Positions 49,767-57,445 of a DNA stretch of 64,000 nucleotides are shown in pieces (the stretch's first letter is position 1; every line of letters starts with the position of its first letter). The notes under the pieces were generated by a model that was not told the DNA's origin, ran no database searches, and saw nothing but the letters and a program-made list of their open reading frames with translations. The stretch covers positions 38,408 to 102,407 of the forward strand of contig NZ_KB891892.1 in assembly GCF_000373585.1 (NCBI RefSeq), in the 5' to 3' direction. Made by a program: the position numbers and the translations under genes. Origin of the DNA: Streptomyces sp. MspMP-M5. Lineage in GTDB: Bacteria; Actinomycetota; Actinomycetes; Streptomycetales; Streptomycetaceae.

Positions 49767-51896
49767 ATGAACGACCCGCACACCCCCTCCCGAGACGCCA
49801 CCGCACGACCCCGCACCACCGCGATCGAGCGTGCGAACGAGCTGACCTACCAGCAGTTGGCCCGCGAACTGCTGCTGGTGGGCCCCGCGCCCGCCAACGA
49901 GGACCTCAAGCTGCGCTACCTCGACGTACTGATCGACAACGGACTCTGTCCGCCCGGCCCACCCAAACGCATCCTCATCGTCGGGGCCGGGATCGCCGGC
50001 CTGGTCGCCGGGGACCTGCTGACCCGCGCCGGACACGACGTGACGATCCTGGAGGCCAACGCCAACCGCGTCGGCGGGCGGATCAAGACCTTCCACACCG
50101 CCAAGGGACAGCCGTCGCCCTTCACCGACCCGGCGCAGTACGCGGAGGCCGGGGCGATGCGCCTGCCCAGCTTCCATCCGCTGACCCTCGCGCTCGTCGA
50201 CAAGCTGGGCCTCACACGGCGGCTGTTCTTCAACGTCGACGTCGATCCGGACACCGGCAACCAGCAGCCGCCCGTGCCGCCGGTCGTCTACAAGTCCTTC
50301 AAGGGCGACACGACCTGGACCAACGGCAAACCCAACCCCGCCTTCAAGGAGCCGGACAAGCGCTACCACACCTGGATCCGCACCAACCGCGAGCAGGTCC
50401 GGCGCGTCCAGTACGCCACCGACCCCTCCCGGCTCAACGAGGGCTTCCACCTCACCGGCTGCGAAACCCGGATGACCGTCGCCGACATGGTCAACCAGGC
50501 ACTGGAACCGGTACGGGACTACTACTCCGTCAAGCAGCACGACGGAAAACGGGTCAACAAGCCCTTCGAGGAGTGGCTGGCCGGCTGGGCCGACGTCATC
50601 CGTGACTTCGACGGCTATTCGATGGGCCGCTTCCTCCGCGAGTACGCGGAGTTCAGCGACGAGGCCGTCGAGGCGATCGGCACCATCGAGAACATGACCT
50701 CCCGGCTGCACCTGGCCTTCTTCCACAGCCTCCTGGGCCGCAGCGACATCGATCCCCACGCCACGTACTGGGAGATCGAGGGCGGCAGCCGCCGGCTGCC
50801 CGAAGCGCTCGCCAAGGAGCTGCAGGACCAGATCGTGATGGGCCAGCGGATGGTCCGCCTGGAGTACTACGACCCGGGCCGCGACGGCCACCAGGGCGGT
50901 CTCACCGGACCCGGCGGCCCCGCCGTCGCCATCGAGACCGTCCCCGAGGGCGAGCCCTACGCGGCCACCGAGACCTGGACCGGCGACCTGGCCATCGTCA
51001 CCATCCCCTTCTCCAGCCTGCGGTTCGTCAAGGTCGCCCCGCCGTTCTCCTACAAGAAGCGCCGGGCCGTCATCGAGACCCACTACGACCAGGCGACCAA
51101 GGTGCTGCTGGAGTTCTCCCGGCGCTGGTGGGAGTTCACCGAGGCGGACTGGAAGCGCGAGCTGGACGACATCGCGCCCGGCCTCTACGAGTACTACCAG
51201 CAGTGGGGCGAGGACGAGGCCGAGGCCGCGCTGGCCCTGCCGCAGGGCCTGCGGAACCTGCGCACCGGGCTGCTCGGCGCCCACCCGAGCGTGGACGAGA
51301 CCCGGATCAGCGAGGAGCAGGTGGAGTACTACCACCACTCCCGACTGCGCGGCGGAGTGCGGCCGGCCACCAACGCCCACGGCGGCGGCTCCACCACGGA
51401 CAACCCCAACCGCTTCATGTACTTCCCCTCCCACCCCGTGCCGGACAGCGACGGAGGCGTGGTGCTGGCCGCCTACTCCTGGTCCGACGACGCCGCCCGC
51501 TGGGACTCCTTCGACGACGCCGAGCGCTACGGCTACGCCCTGGAGAACCTCCAGGCGGTGCATGGCCGCCGGATCGAGGTGTTCTTCACCGGCGCGGGCC
51601 AGACCCAGAGCTGGCTGCGCGACCCGTACGCCTGCGGTGAGGCGGCCGTCTACACCCCGCACCAGATGACCAGTTTCCACCTGGACGTGGTCCGGCCCGA
51701 GGGACCGGTCCACTTCGCCGGCGAGCACGTCTCGCTCAAGCACGCCTGGATCGAGGGCGCGATCGAGACCGCCGTCCGGGCCGCCATCGCCGTCAACGAA
51801 GCGCCCGCGCCGGAGGCCGGCATCACCACAGCCACCGGCCGGCCCGCGGCCGCCGCGTCAACGGAGCCCACCCGAGAGAAAGCGCTGACCCGATGA
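49767..51896 (+). CDS. Flavin-dependent L-amino acid oxidase (amine oxidase family)
   Basis: The 709-residue FAD enzyme has the dinucleotide motif ILIVGAGIAGLVAGDLL (69-85), Glu96, RVGGRIKT (101-108) and GEHVSLKHAWIEGAIETAVRAA near the C-terminus. Long insertions (PPVPPVVYKSFKGDTTWTNG, DNPNRFMYFPSHP) match actinobacterial L-amino acid/L-glutamate oxidases rather than plant-type monoamine oxidases. It converts an L-amino acid to a 2-oxo acid, ammonia and H2O2. There is no signal peptide, unlike secreted L-glutamate oxidase. It overlaps the ThDP decarboxylase gene by 4 bp, implying that the 2-oxo acid is decarboxylated next. Confidence 0.87.
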   Translation: MNDPHTPSRDATARPRTTAIERANELTYQQLARELLLVGPAPANEDLKLRYLDVLIDNGLCPPGPPKRILIVGAGIAGLVAGDLLTRAGHDVTILEANANRVGGRIKTFHTAKGQPSPFTDPAQYAEAGAMRLPSFHPLTLALVDKLGLTRRLFFNVDVDPDTGNQQPPVPPVVYKSFKGDTTWTNGKPNPAFKEPDKRYHTWIRTNREQVRRVQYATDPSRLNEGFHLTGCETRMTVADMVNQALEPVRDYYSVKQHDGKRVNKPFEEWLAGWADVIRDFDGYSMGRFLREYAEFSDEAVEAIGTIENMTSRLHLAFFHSLLGRSDIDPHATYWEIEGGSRRLPEALAKELQDQIVMGQRMVRLEYYDPGRDGHQGGLTGPGGPAVAIETVPEGEPYAATETWTGDLAIVTIPFSSLRFVKVAPPFSYKKRRAVIETHYDQATKVLLEFSRRWWEFTEADWKRELDDIAPGLYEYYQQWGEDEAEAALALPQGLRNLRTGLLGAHPSVDETRISEEQVEYYHHSRLRGGVRPATNAHGGGSTTDNPNRFMYFPSHPVPDSDGGVVLAAYSWSDDAARWDSFDDAERYGYALENLQAVHGRRIEVFFTGAGQTQSWLRDPYACGEAAVYTPHQMTSFHLDVVRPEGPVHFAGEHVSLKHAWIEGAIETAVRAAIAVNEAPAPEAGITTATGRPAAAASTEPTREKALTR

Positions 51897-53785
51897 CCAG
51901 CAACGACACCTGCACCGTCGCCGAATACCTGGCGGTCCGCCTGGAACAGCTCGGCATCACCCACCTGTTCGGCGTGCCCGGCAACCATCTGGGGCCGTTC
52001 CTGTCGACCCTGCACGAGAAGACCAAGGTCCGCTGGGTCGGCACGCCCACCGAGGGCGGCGCCGGCCAGGCAGCGGACGCCTACACCCGGGTCAAGGTCG
52101 CCGACGCCCGGACCGTACAGGGCGAACAGGGCATCGGCGCGGTCGCCGTCACCTACGGCGTCGGCGCGTTCAACCTGCTCAACGCCATCGGCGGCGGCTA
52201 CACCGAATACATCCCGCTGATCGCCATCAACGGCGCCCCCTCCTACGAGCAGTGGCTCAACCAACAGGCGATCGGCCTGCTCACCTCGCACATGTCGCAG
52301 CGCCCGGAGAGCAACCTCGACGTCTACCGGCAGGTCACGGTCGACGCCCAGGCGATCTCCAACCCCGGACTGGCCCCCAGCCAGATCGACAGCGCGATCA
52401 CCGCGTGCCTGACCCACCGCAGACCGGTCTACCTGGAGTTCATGGAGGATGTCTGGGAGGCCCGCTGCCCGGCACCGCAGGGCCGCCTGGCACGCCGCGA
52501 GCGCCCGCTGACCCCGCGCAACGTGAAGATGCTCAACGCCGCCGTCCAGGCATGCGTGGAACTGGTACGGGATCACGACTACAACCCGATCCTGTGGGCG
52601 GGTGAGGAGATCGACCGCTTCAACCTCGCCGACGAGTTCGAGAAGCTGGTGCGCGACACCGGCATCCCGTACTGCACCACCATCGGCGCCAAGTCCGTCA
52701 TCTCCGAGGACACCCCCGGCTTCTCCGGCGTCTACAACGGCAAGGCCAGCAACCCGGACGTGGCGTCGATGTTCCAGAACGCCGGCTGCCGCATCGGACT
52801 GGGTACCTGGGCGACGTCGAAGAACCTCGGCGGCGTCCGCTCGATCGGCGCCGACTGGGCGGTCGCCGCCCACCAGGGCGTGCACGTCGGCGCGTTGTAC
52901 TTCCCCGACGTCCAACTCGGCGAGTTCATCCCCGCGTTGCGGGAAGCCTTCGTCGAGGCGTTCGGCCCCGGGTACTTCACGGCCGACTACTACGCCCAGG
53001 CACACGAGGCCGGCTTGGACGTCCCCGACAGCGTCACCGCCTTCCTGGAGACCCTCAGCGGCGGCTCGTACCCCGAGAGTCCCACCTACGACAGTCTCTT
53101 CCGGCACGTCAACGCGTTCCTGGAGTCGCAGGTCAGTGAGGAGGACGGGCGGCGCACCACGCCGTTCACCGTGATCAGTGACGCCGCGTTCGCCCTCATC
53201 GCCTCGATGAACCTGCGGATGCCCGAACGTGCCTCGTTCGTCGCCCAGAACAGCTGGCTGTCCATCGGCTACTCGGTCGGCTTCGCCACCGGCGTCGGCC
53301 TGGGGCGTCTGCAGGCGGGCAAGCGGCCGATGGTCTTCGTCGGCGACGGCTCGTTCCAGGAGACCTGCCAGGAGCTGTCCACCCACGTCCGGCAGGGCCT
53401 GAAACCCGTGGTCTTCGTCCTCGACAACGAAGGCTTCTACGGCATCGAGCAGATGCTGGTCCACCCCTGCTACTACAAGGCGGACGGCACACCGTCCTCC
53501 GACGGCGCCGACTTCTACAACGACCTCCACCCCTGGCGCTACGAGAAGCTCGCCGAGGTCTTCGGCGACGACAAGCACCCGATGCACGGCGTCAGCATCA
53601 CCAGGCACCAGCAACTCACCGACCTCTTCAAGAAGATCGGCGAACCCACCGACCCCATCAACCGCGGCCCGATCGTGGTACGGGTGGCCCTCGCGCGGCG
53701 CGACTACCCCGAGGCGCTCAAGTACAAGATCCAGGAGAACTGCCCGCCCCCGGTCGGCGAACCCCTCAAGGCAAGGACGGGCTGA
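51893..53785 (+). CDS. ThDP-dependent 2-oxo acid decarboxylase
   Basis: The 630-residue protein has three thiamine-enzyme domains: an N-terminal PYR domain with the cofactor-activating Glu54 in GTPTEGGAGQAADAYTR, a central domain, and a C-terminal PP domain with GDGSFQETCQELSTHVRQ and LDNEGFYG (the GDG...DN motif, about 483-515). The pattern is close to indolepyruvate/pyruvate decarboxylases. Its ATG overlaps the oxidase stop (ATGA), so the pair should turn an L-amino acid into its aldehyde. Aromatic amino acids (for example Trp to indole acetaldehyde) are plausible. The length exceeds the usual 550 by extra loops. Confidence 0.88.
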   Translation: MTSNDTCTVAEYLAVRLEQLGITHLFGVPGNHLGPFLSTLHEKTKVRWVGTPTEGGAGQAADAYTRVKVADARTVQGEQGIGAVAVTYGVGAFNLLNAIGGGYTEYIPLIAINGAPSYEQWLNQQAIGLLTSHMSQRPESNLDVYRQVTVDAQAISNPGLAPSQIDSAITACLTHRRPVYLEFMEDVWEARCPAPQGRLARRERPLTPRNVKMLNAAVQACVELVRDHDYNPILWAGEEIDRFNLADEFEKLVRDTGIPYCTTIGAKSVISEDTPGFSGVYNGKASNPDVASMFQNAGCRIGLGTWATSKNLGGVRSIGADWAVAAHQGVHVGALYFPDVQLGEFIPALREAFVEAFGPGYFTADYYAQAHEAGLDVPDSVTAFLETLSGGSYPESPTYDSLFRHVNAFLESQVSEEDGRRTTPFTVISDAAFALIASMNLRMPERASFVAQNSWLSIGYSVGFATGVGLGRLQAGKRPMVFVGDGSFQETCQELSTHVRQGLKPVVFVLDNEGFYGIEQMLVHPCYYKADGTPSSDGADFYNDLHPWRYEKLAEVFGDDKHPMHGVSITRHQQLTDLFKKIGEPTDPINRGPIVVRVALARRDYPEALKYKIQENCPPPVGEPLKARTG

Positions 53786-53839
53786 GCCCGCCTCCCGCAG
53801 GTCGGCCTTCGCGACCCGTTGGCCGTGGTCATGAAGGCC

Positions 53840-53873
53840 GACCCCGGCCGTTGCCCGGAGCGGCGCCGGGGTC
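53840..53873. terminator. Bidirectional hairpin between decarboxylase and MarR genes
   Basis: GACCCCGGC (53840-53848) and GCCGGGGTC (53865-53873) form a 9-bp stem with a GC-rich loop, between two convergent genes; its right arm touches the MarR stop. Confidence 0.55.
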
Positions 53874-54444
53874 AGGTCCTGGGCCGGCGTCCGCTGCGGC
53901 GGGGCGCCGGCTCCGCGCCGTCCAGCAGCTCCGTCCGCCGCTCCTCGCCGTGCGTCTCGACCTGCACCACGATCCGGCGCAGCAGCTCCGCCGTCCGCCG
54001 GCACTCCGCCGCGTCGAGCGCTTCGGTGACGAACACCTCCTCCGCGTTGAACTGCGGGAACAGACGGTGCATCAGCGCCTCGCCGTCCTCGGTCAGGCTG
54101 AGCAGCACCAGGCGGCCGTCCTCGGGATGGCCGGTCCGCCGGACCAGCCCACGGGACTCCAGGGTGCGGGCGACGCCGGTCAGGGTGCCCTTGGAGATCC
54201 CGGCCTCCTCGGCGACGTAACGGGTCTCCGACTCGCCCCAGATCCAGATCACCCACAGCACGACGAACGCCGTCCACGTCAGATCCGCCCCGCGCAGCAC
54301 GGAGTTCTCCAGGTGCTGCCGAACGGTCGCGGCCGCCCGGTAGATGGTGGCCACCACCGCCATCTGGTCATGTCCGATCGGGACGCCGCCGAGCTTGGTC
54401 TCCACCAACTTCTCGGCCTCGATGAGGGAACGTTGGCCTGGCAC
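53872..54444 (-). CDS. MarR family transcriptional regulator
   Basis: The 190-residue protein has the winged-helix segment TRYVAEEAGISKGTLTGVARTLESRGLVRRTGHPEDGRLVLLSLTEDG (about residues 75-120). The C-terminal dimer helix is followed by a basic tail. GTG 54444 is selected because GGAGGG lies 3-8 nt upstream; longer frames lack a site. Being convergent to the oxidase/decarboxylase pair, it may regulate it from elsewhere in the region, but no matching operator was identified. Confidence 0.85.
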   Translation of the reverse strand: MPGQRSLIEAEKLVETKLGGVPIGHDQMAVVATIYRAAATVRQHLENSVLRGADLTWTAFVVLWVIWIWGESETRYVAEEAGISKGTLTGVARTLESRGLVRRTGHPEDGRLVLLSLTEDGEALMHRLFPQFNAEEVFVTEALDAAECRRTAELLRRIVVQVETHGEERRTELLDGAEPAPRRSGRRPRT

Positions 54445-54520
54445 GGGCCCTCCTACGGTCGCCGGTGTACGGCCCGGCCGCGCACCCGACAGTCCGCGAC
54501 CGTTCGGAGCCAAATTGTAG

Positions 54521-54552
54521 GTGGGCCGGACGCCGGGAGACGTCCGGCCCAC
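54521..54552. terminator. Perfect 12-bp hairpin after the DUF4352 gene
   Basis: GTGGGCCGGACG and CGTCCGGCCCAC flank an 8-nt loop, 36 bp beyond the minus-strand stop at 54588 and upstream of the MarR gene. Confidence 0.75.
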
Positions 54553-54587
54553 GCTCCGCCGGTGCGGGATTCAGGCGTTTGCGCGCC

Positions 54588-55475
54588 TCAGGGGGTGGGA
54601 CCGCTCCAGTAGGCGTCGTCCCACTTCAGCGCGTCCGGGCTGAACTCGACCTCGACCTGCTCGGCGGCCTCCGGCCGCAGCGAGAAGGCGTACTTGCCGA
54701 CGGCCGTCTTCCCGGGCGGGACGGCGTCGGTGATGACCTTCTGGCGGCCGCTGCCGTCGATCACCAGCTGCGCCGAGTCCCCGTCGGCGTCCTTGACGTT
54801 GGGGATACCGGTCTCGACGTCGGCCGGCCGGGAGCCGGTGTTCACCACGGTCACCGTGATCTCAACGGCCTTGTTGCCCTTGGCGTGGCCGTTGGCGTAC
54901 GCGTCCGGGGTGAACGGGGCCGGCTTGGAGATGGTGACCTTCAGTCCGTTGCCGAAGGTGTACGCCGCACCGAAGGAGAGGTGCCGCTTCTCCTCCTCGG
55001 CCGCCGCCGACGCCTCGGCGGCCTTCTCCTGCTTGACCTTCGCGCGTGCGTCGTCGACGACGTGCTTGACCATCACCACGGCGAACACCGCGCTGCCGGC
55101 GGTGATCAGCAGACCCACGATGCCCAGGACGAGTCCGCTGAGTGCCATGGCCTTGTTGGTGGCGCGGCCCTTGCGCGCCTGGCTCATCCCCACCGCGCCG
55201 AAGATCACGGCCAGCACAGCGGGCAGCCAGGAGAGCCAGAACAGGAAGATCAAGACGCTCAGCACGACCCCGACCAGGCCGAGGATCAGGGCGGTGATGC
55301 CCATGCCGTTGTTGGGCCGGCCGGTCGGCACCGGGTACGCGGCCGGATACGCCGCCGGGGGTGTCGCGGGGCGGGGCACGTCGACCGCGTCGGGCGACGG
55401 CGGGGCCCACGGGTCGTGCTCCGGTGTCTGGCGATCCGCGGTCGTGGAACCGTCGGGTGGGGTGGGCGTAGTCAT
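54588..55475 (-). CDS. DUF4190/DUF4352 lipoprotein-like membrane protein
   Basis: The 295-residue protein has a disordered Pro-rich N-terminus (about 50 residues), two membrane spans of the DUF4190 module (GMGITALILGLVGVVLSVLIFLFWLSWLPAVLAVIFGAVG and KAMALSGLVLGIVGLLITAGSAVFAVVMV), a charged helical linker and an extracellular immunoglobulin-like DUF4352 domain (FGNGLKVTISKPAPF, then VNTGSRPADVET). Function is unknown; the fold is found in cell-surface proteins of actinomycetes. ATG 55475 has AAGGA 6 nt upstream. It is monocistronic. Confidence 0.88.
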   Translation of the reverse strand: MTTPTPPDGSTTADRQTPEHDPWAPPSPDAVDVPRPATPPAAYPAAYPVPTGRPNNGMGITALILGLVGVVLSVLIFLFWLSWLPAVLAVIFGAVGMSQARKGRATNKAMALSGLVLGIVGLLITAGSAVFAVVMVKHVVDDARAKVKQEKAAEASAAAEEEKRHLSFGAAYTFGNGLKVTISKPAPFTPDAYANGHAKGNKAVEITVTVVNTGSRPADVETGIPNVKDADGDSAQLVIDGSGRQKVITDAVPPGKTAVGKYAFSLRPEAAEQVEVEFSPDALKWDDAYWSGPTP

Positions 55476-55635
55476 GCGGATCCTTCACGCGCGTCGCTGA
55501 ACAGGAAGATTACCAAGCATTTTCCGTATTTATTACCTCTCGCGGTCACCCTCGCAGACACCGGGGGGCCGTAACGCCCTGCGCCGCGGTCACCGGTTCC
55601 CCCCGGCCGGGCCGCCCCGCACCGGGGGCTCCGCT

Positions 55636-56400
55636 CTAGCGGGACGTGGTGAAGCGGGACGGCGGCAGGCCGAAGGCGCGGGTGAAGGCGGCGGTGAACG
55701 CGGCGGGGGAGGCGTAGCCGAGACGGCCGGCGACCTCGCTGACGGACGCCGTGCGCAGCAGCGGAACGGCCGCGAGCAGACGGGCGCGAGACCGCCAGAC
55801 AGCGGGGCTCTCGCCGGTCTCCGCCCGGAACCGGCGGGTGAAGGCCCGTTCGCTCATGGCCGCCCGGCCGGCCCACGCGGCATTGGTGACGCCCACATCC
55901 GGGGCGGCCAGGTAGGCGCGGCAGAGCGCCGCCAGATCGCCGGAGGAGGGAATCGCGACATGGAACGGCAGCGGGGTGCGCGCGGCGATCTCGTACAGGA
56001 GCAGCGCGGCGATGCACCCTTCCCGGCCGGACAGGCTGTAGTCGGCCTCGAACTCCACGGCGCTCAGCAGCAGTTCGCGCAGCAGCGCGGGCACGTCCAC
56101 GACGGTGCAGGTGGCCGGCCACCAGGGAACCGCCGCCGGCTCGAGGTACAGGCTCCGGGTGCTCACCCCCAGCATGCGGACCCGATGGGGGGTGGCGGCC
56201 GGAATCAGCACGGCACGCTCGGGCGGAACCGTCCAGGTGCCCTCGGCGGTGTCGACGACCATCACGCCGGTGGCGCCGTAGAGGAACTGGGCACGCCGGT
56301 GCTCGTGCCAGTCCAGTACATGCCCGGACGGGTAGTCGGTGCCGATCGGCAGCACCGCCCGGTCGACGTGGTCGACGGCGTCCAGGGCGATGTTCCGCAC
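55636..56400 (-). CDS. AraC family transcriptional regulator
   Basis: The 254-residue protein has an N-terminal cupin sensor (WHEHRRAQFLYGATGVMVV, then PERAVLIPAATPHRVRMLG) and a C-terminal double HTH with AWAGRAAMSERAFTRRFRAETGESPAVWRSRARL and VAGRLGYASPAAFTAAFTRAFGLPPSRF. It is divergent from the TauE/SafE gene, 84 bp away, and is its probable regulator. GTG 56400 is the only start that gives the domain without extra sequence; its ribosome site is weak. An ATG further upstream is out of frame. Confidence 0.85.
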   Translation of the reverse strand: MRNIALDAVDHVDRAVLPIGTDYPSGHVLDWHEHRRAQFLYGATGVMVVDTAEGTWTVPPERAVLIPAATPHRVRMLGVSTRSLYLEPAAVPWWPATCTVVDVPALLRELLLSAVEFEADYSLSGREGCIAALLLYEIAARTPLPFHVAIPSSGDLAALCRAYLAAPDVGVTNAAWAGRAAMSERAFTRRFRAETGESPAVWRSRARLLAAVPLLRTASVSEVAGRLGYASPAAFTAAFTRAFGLPPSRFTTSR

Positions 56401-56484
56401 CCGGCCACTGTACTGGCCGAGACGCGAAGGAACGATGCCGATCTTCGCATGCGAGCAGGCCGGTGGAGTTGGTGGAGTGGGTCC

Positions 56485-57288
56485 ATGGACGTTGTGGCAT
56501 TGATCGGGATCGGGCTCCTCACCGGGGTGACGACCGTGTTGTTCGGGTTCGGCGGCGGGTTCGTCGCGGTCCCGGTGGTGGTGTGGGCGGACGCCGTGCT
56601 CGGCGCGAACGCGATGCGGGTGGCCACCGCCACCTCGGCCCTGGTGATGGTGGTGAACGCGGGCTTCGCCACGGCCGTCACCCCACGCCGGGTGCTGGTC
56701 GCCCTGCGTGGCAGCGGCGCACTGCTCCTCCTGCTGGCGGCCGGTGCCGCAACGGGCGCCCTCGCCACCCGACTTGCCCCCGCCGCCCTGGTCCGCTGGG
56801 CGTTCGTCGGATACGTGGCGCTCACCATCGTCGATCTGCTGCTGCGGCCCGGCTTCCTGCGCCCGCGCGCACCCGTCGAGACGACCGTCGCCGCCCCGCG
56901 GCCGATACCGTCCCTGCTCGGCGTGCCCATCGGGGCGATCGCGGCCTTCCTCGGCGTGGGCGGCAGCGTCATGACGGTGCCCGCGGTGCGGCGGGCCGGA
57001 CACCCCATGCAGGTGGCGACGGCCTTGGCCAACCCGCTCACCGTGGCCATCGCCCTCCCGGCCACCGCGGTCTCCCTGGGCGCCGCCGCGCTCCCGCCCG
57101 CCGGCTCCGCACAGGTGCATCTGGTCGGCCTCGTCGACGTCGGCGCCGCCGCGGCGCTGCTCGTGGGCGCCCTGCCGGTCATCGCCGTACTGCGCCGCCG
57201 CCCACCGCGGATTCCGGACCGCCTCTACGCCCGTGCGTACGTCGGCCTGCTCGCGCTGGTGGCCGTGGCGATGCTGCTGTCGGGGTAG
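56485..57288 (+). CDS. TauE/SafE family sulfite/organosulfonate exporter-type membrane protein
   Basis: The 267-residue protein has about eight spans with the paired family motifs GLLTGVTTVLFGFGGGFVAVPVVVW at the N-terminus and GVPIGAIAAFLGVGGSVMTVPAVRRAGHPMQVATALANPL in the second half. These are typical of the TauE/SafE superfamily of anion (sulfite, sulfoacetate) exporters. ATG 56485 has GGAG 7 nt upstream. It converges on metE, with a long hairpin between. The AraC regulator lies divergently upstream. Confidence 0.88.
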   Translation: MDVVALIGIGLLTGVTTVLFGFGGGFVAVPVVVWADAVLGANAMRVATATSALVMVVNAGFATAVTPRRVLVALRGSGALLLLLAAGAATGALATRLAPAALVRWAFVGYVALTIVDLLLRPGFLRPRAPVETTVAAPRPIPSLLGVPIGAIAAFLGVGGSVMTVPAVRRAGHPMQVATALANPLTVAIALPATAVSLGAAALPPAGSAQVHLVGLVDVGAAAALLVGALPVIAVLRRRPPRIPDRLYARAYVGLLALVAVAMLLSG

Positions 57289-57391
57289 GCCCGGCCGGTG
57301 GACGGTCCCTGTGTCGGACGGAACGCTGTCGAGGAATACGAGCAACTGATCGCCGTTCGAGGGAAGTTCGGCGTCCGGAGCCTGCGAGTAC

Positions 57392-57433
57392 GGGGGCCGG
57401 GGGAGGGGCACGGTCGCCCCTTCCCCGGCCCCC
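57392..57433. terminator. Long bidirectional hairpin between TauE and metE
   Basis: The arms 57392-57408 and 57417-57433 form a 17-bp G/C stem with one G-T wobble and an 8-nt loop, between two convergent genes. Confidence 0.8.
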
Positions 57434-57445
57434 GTCGTCGATGCG

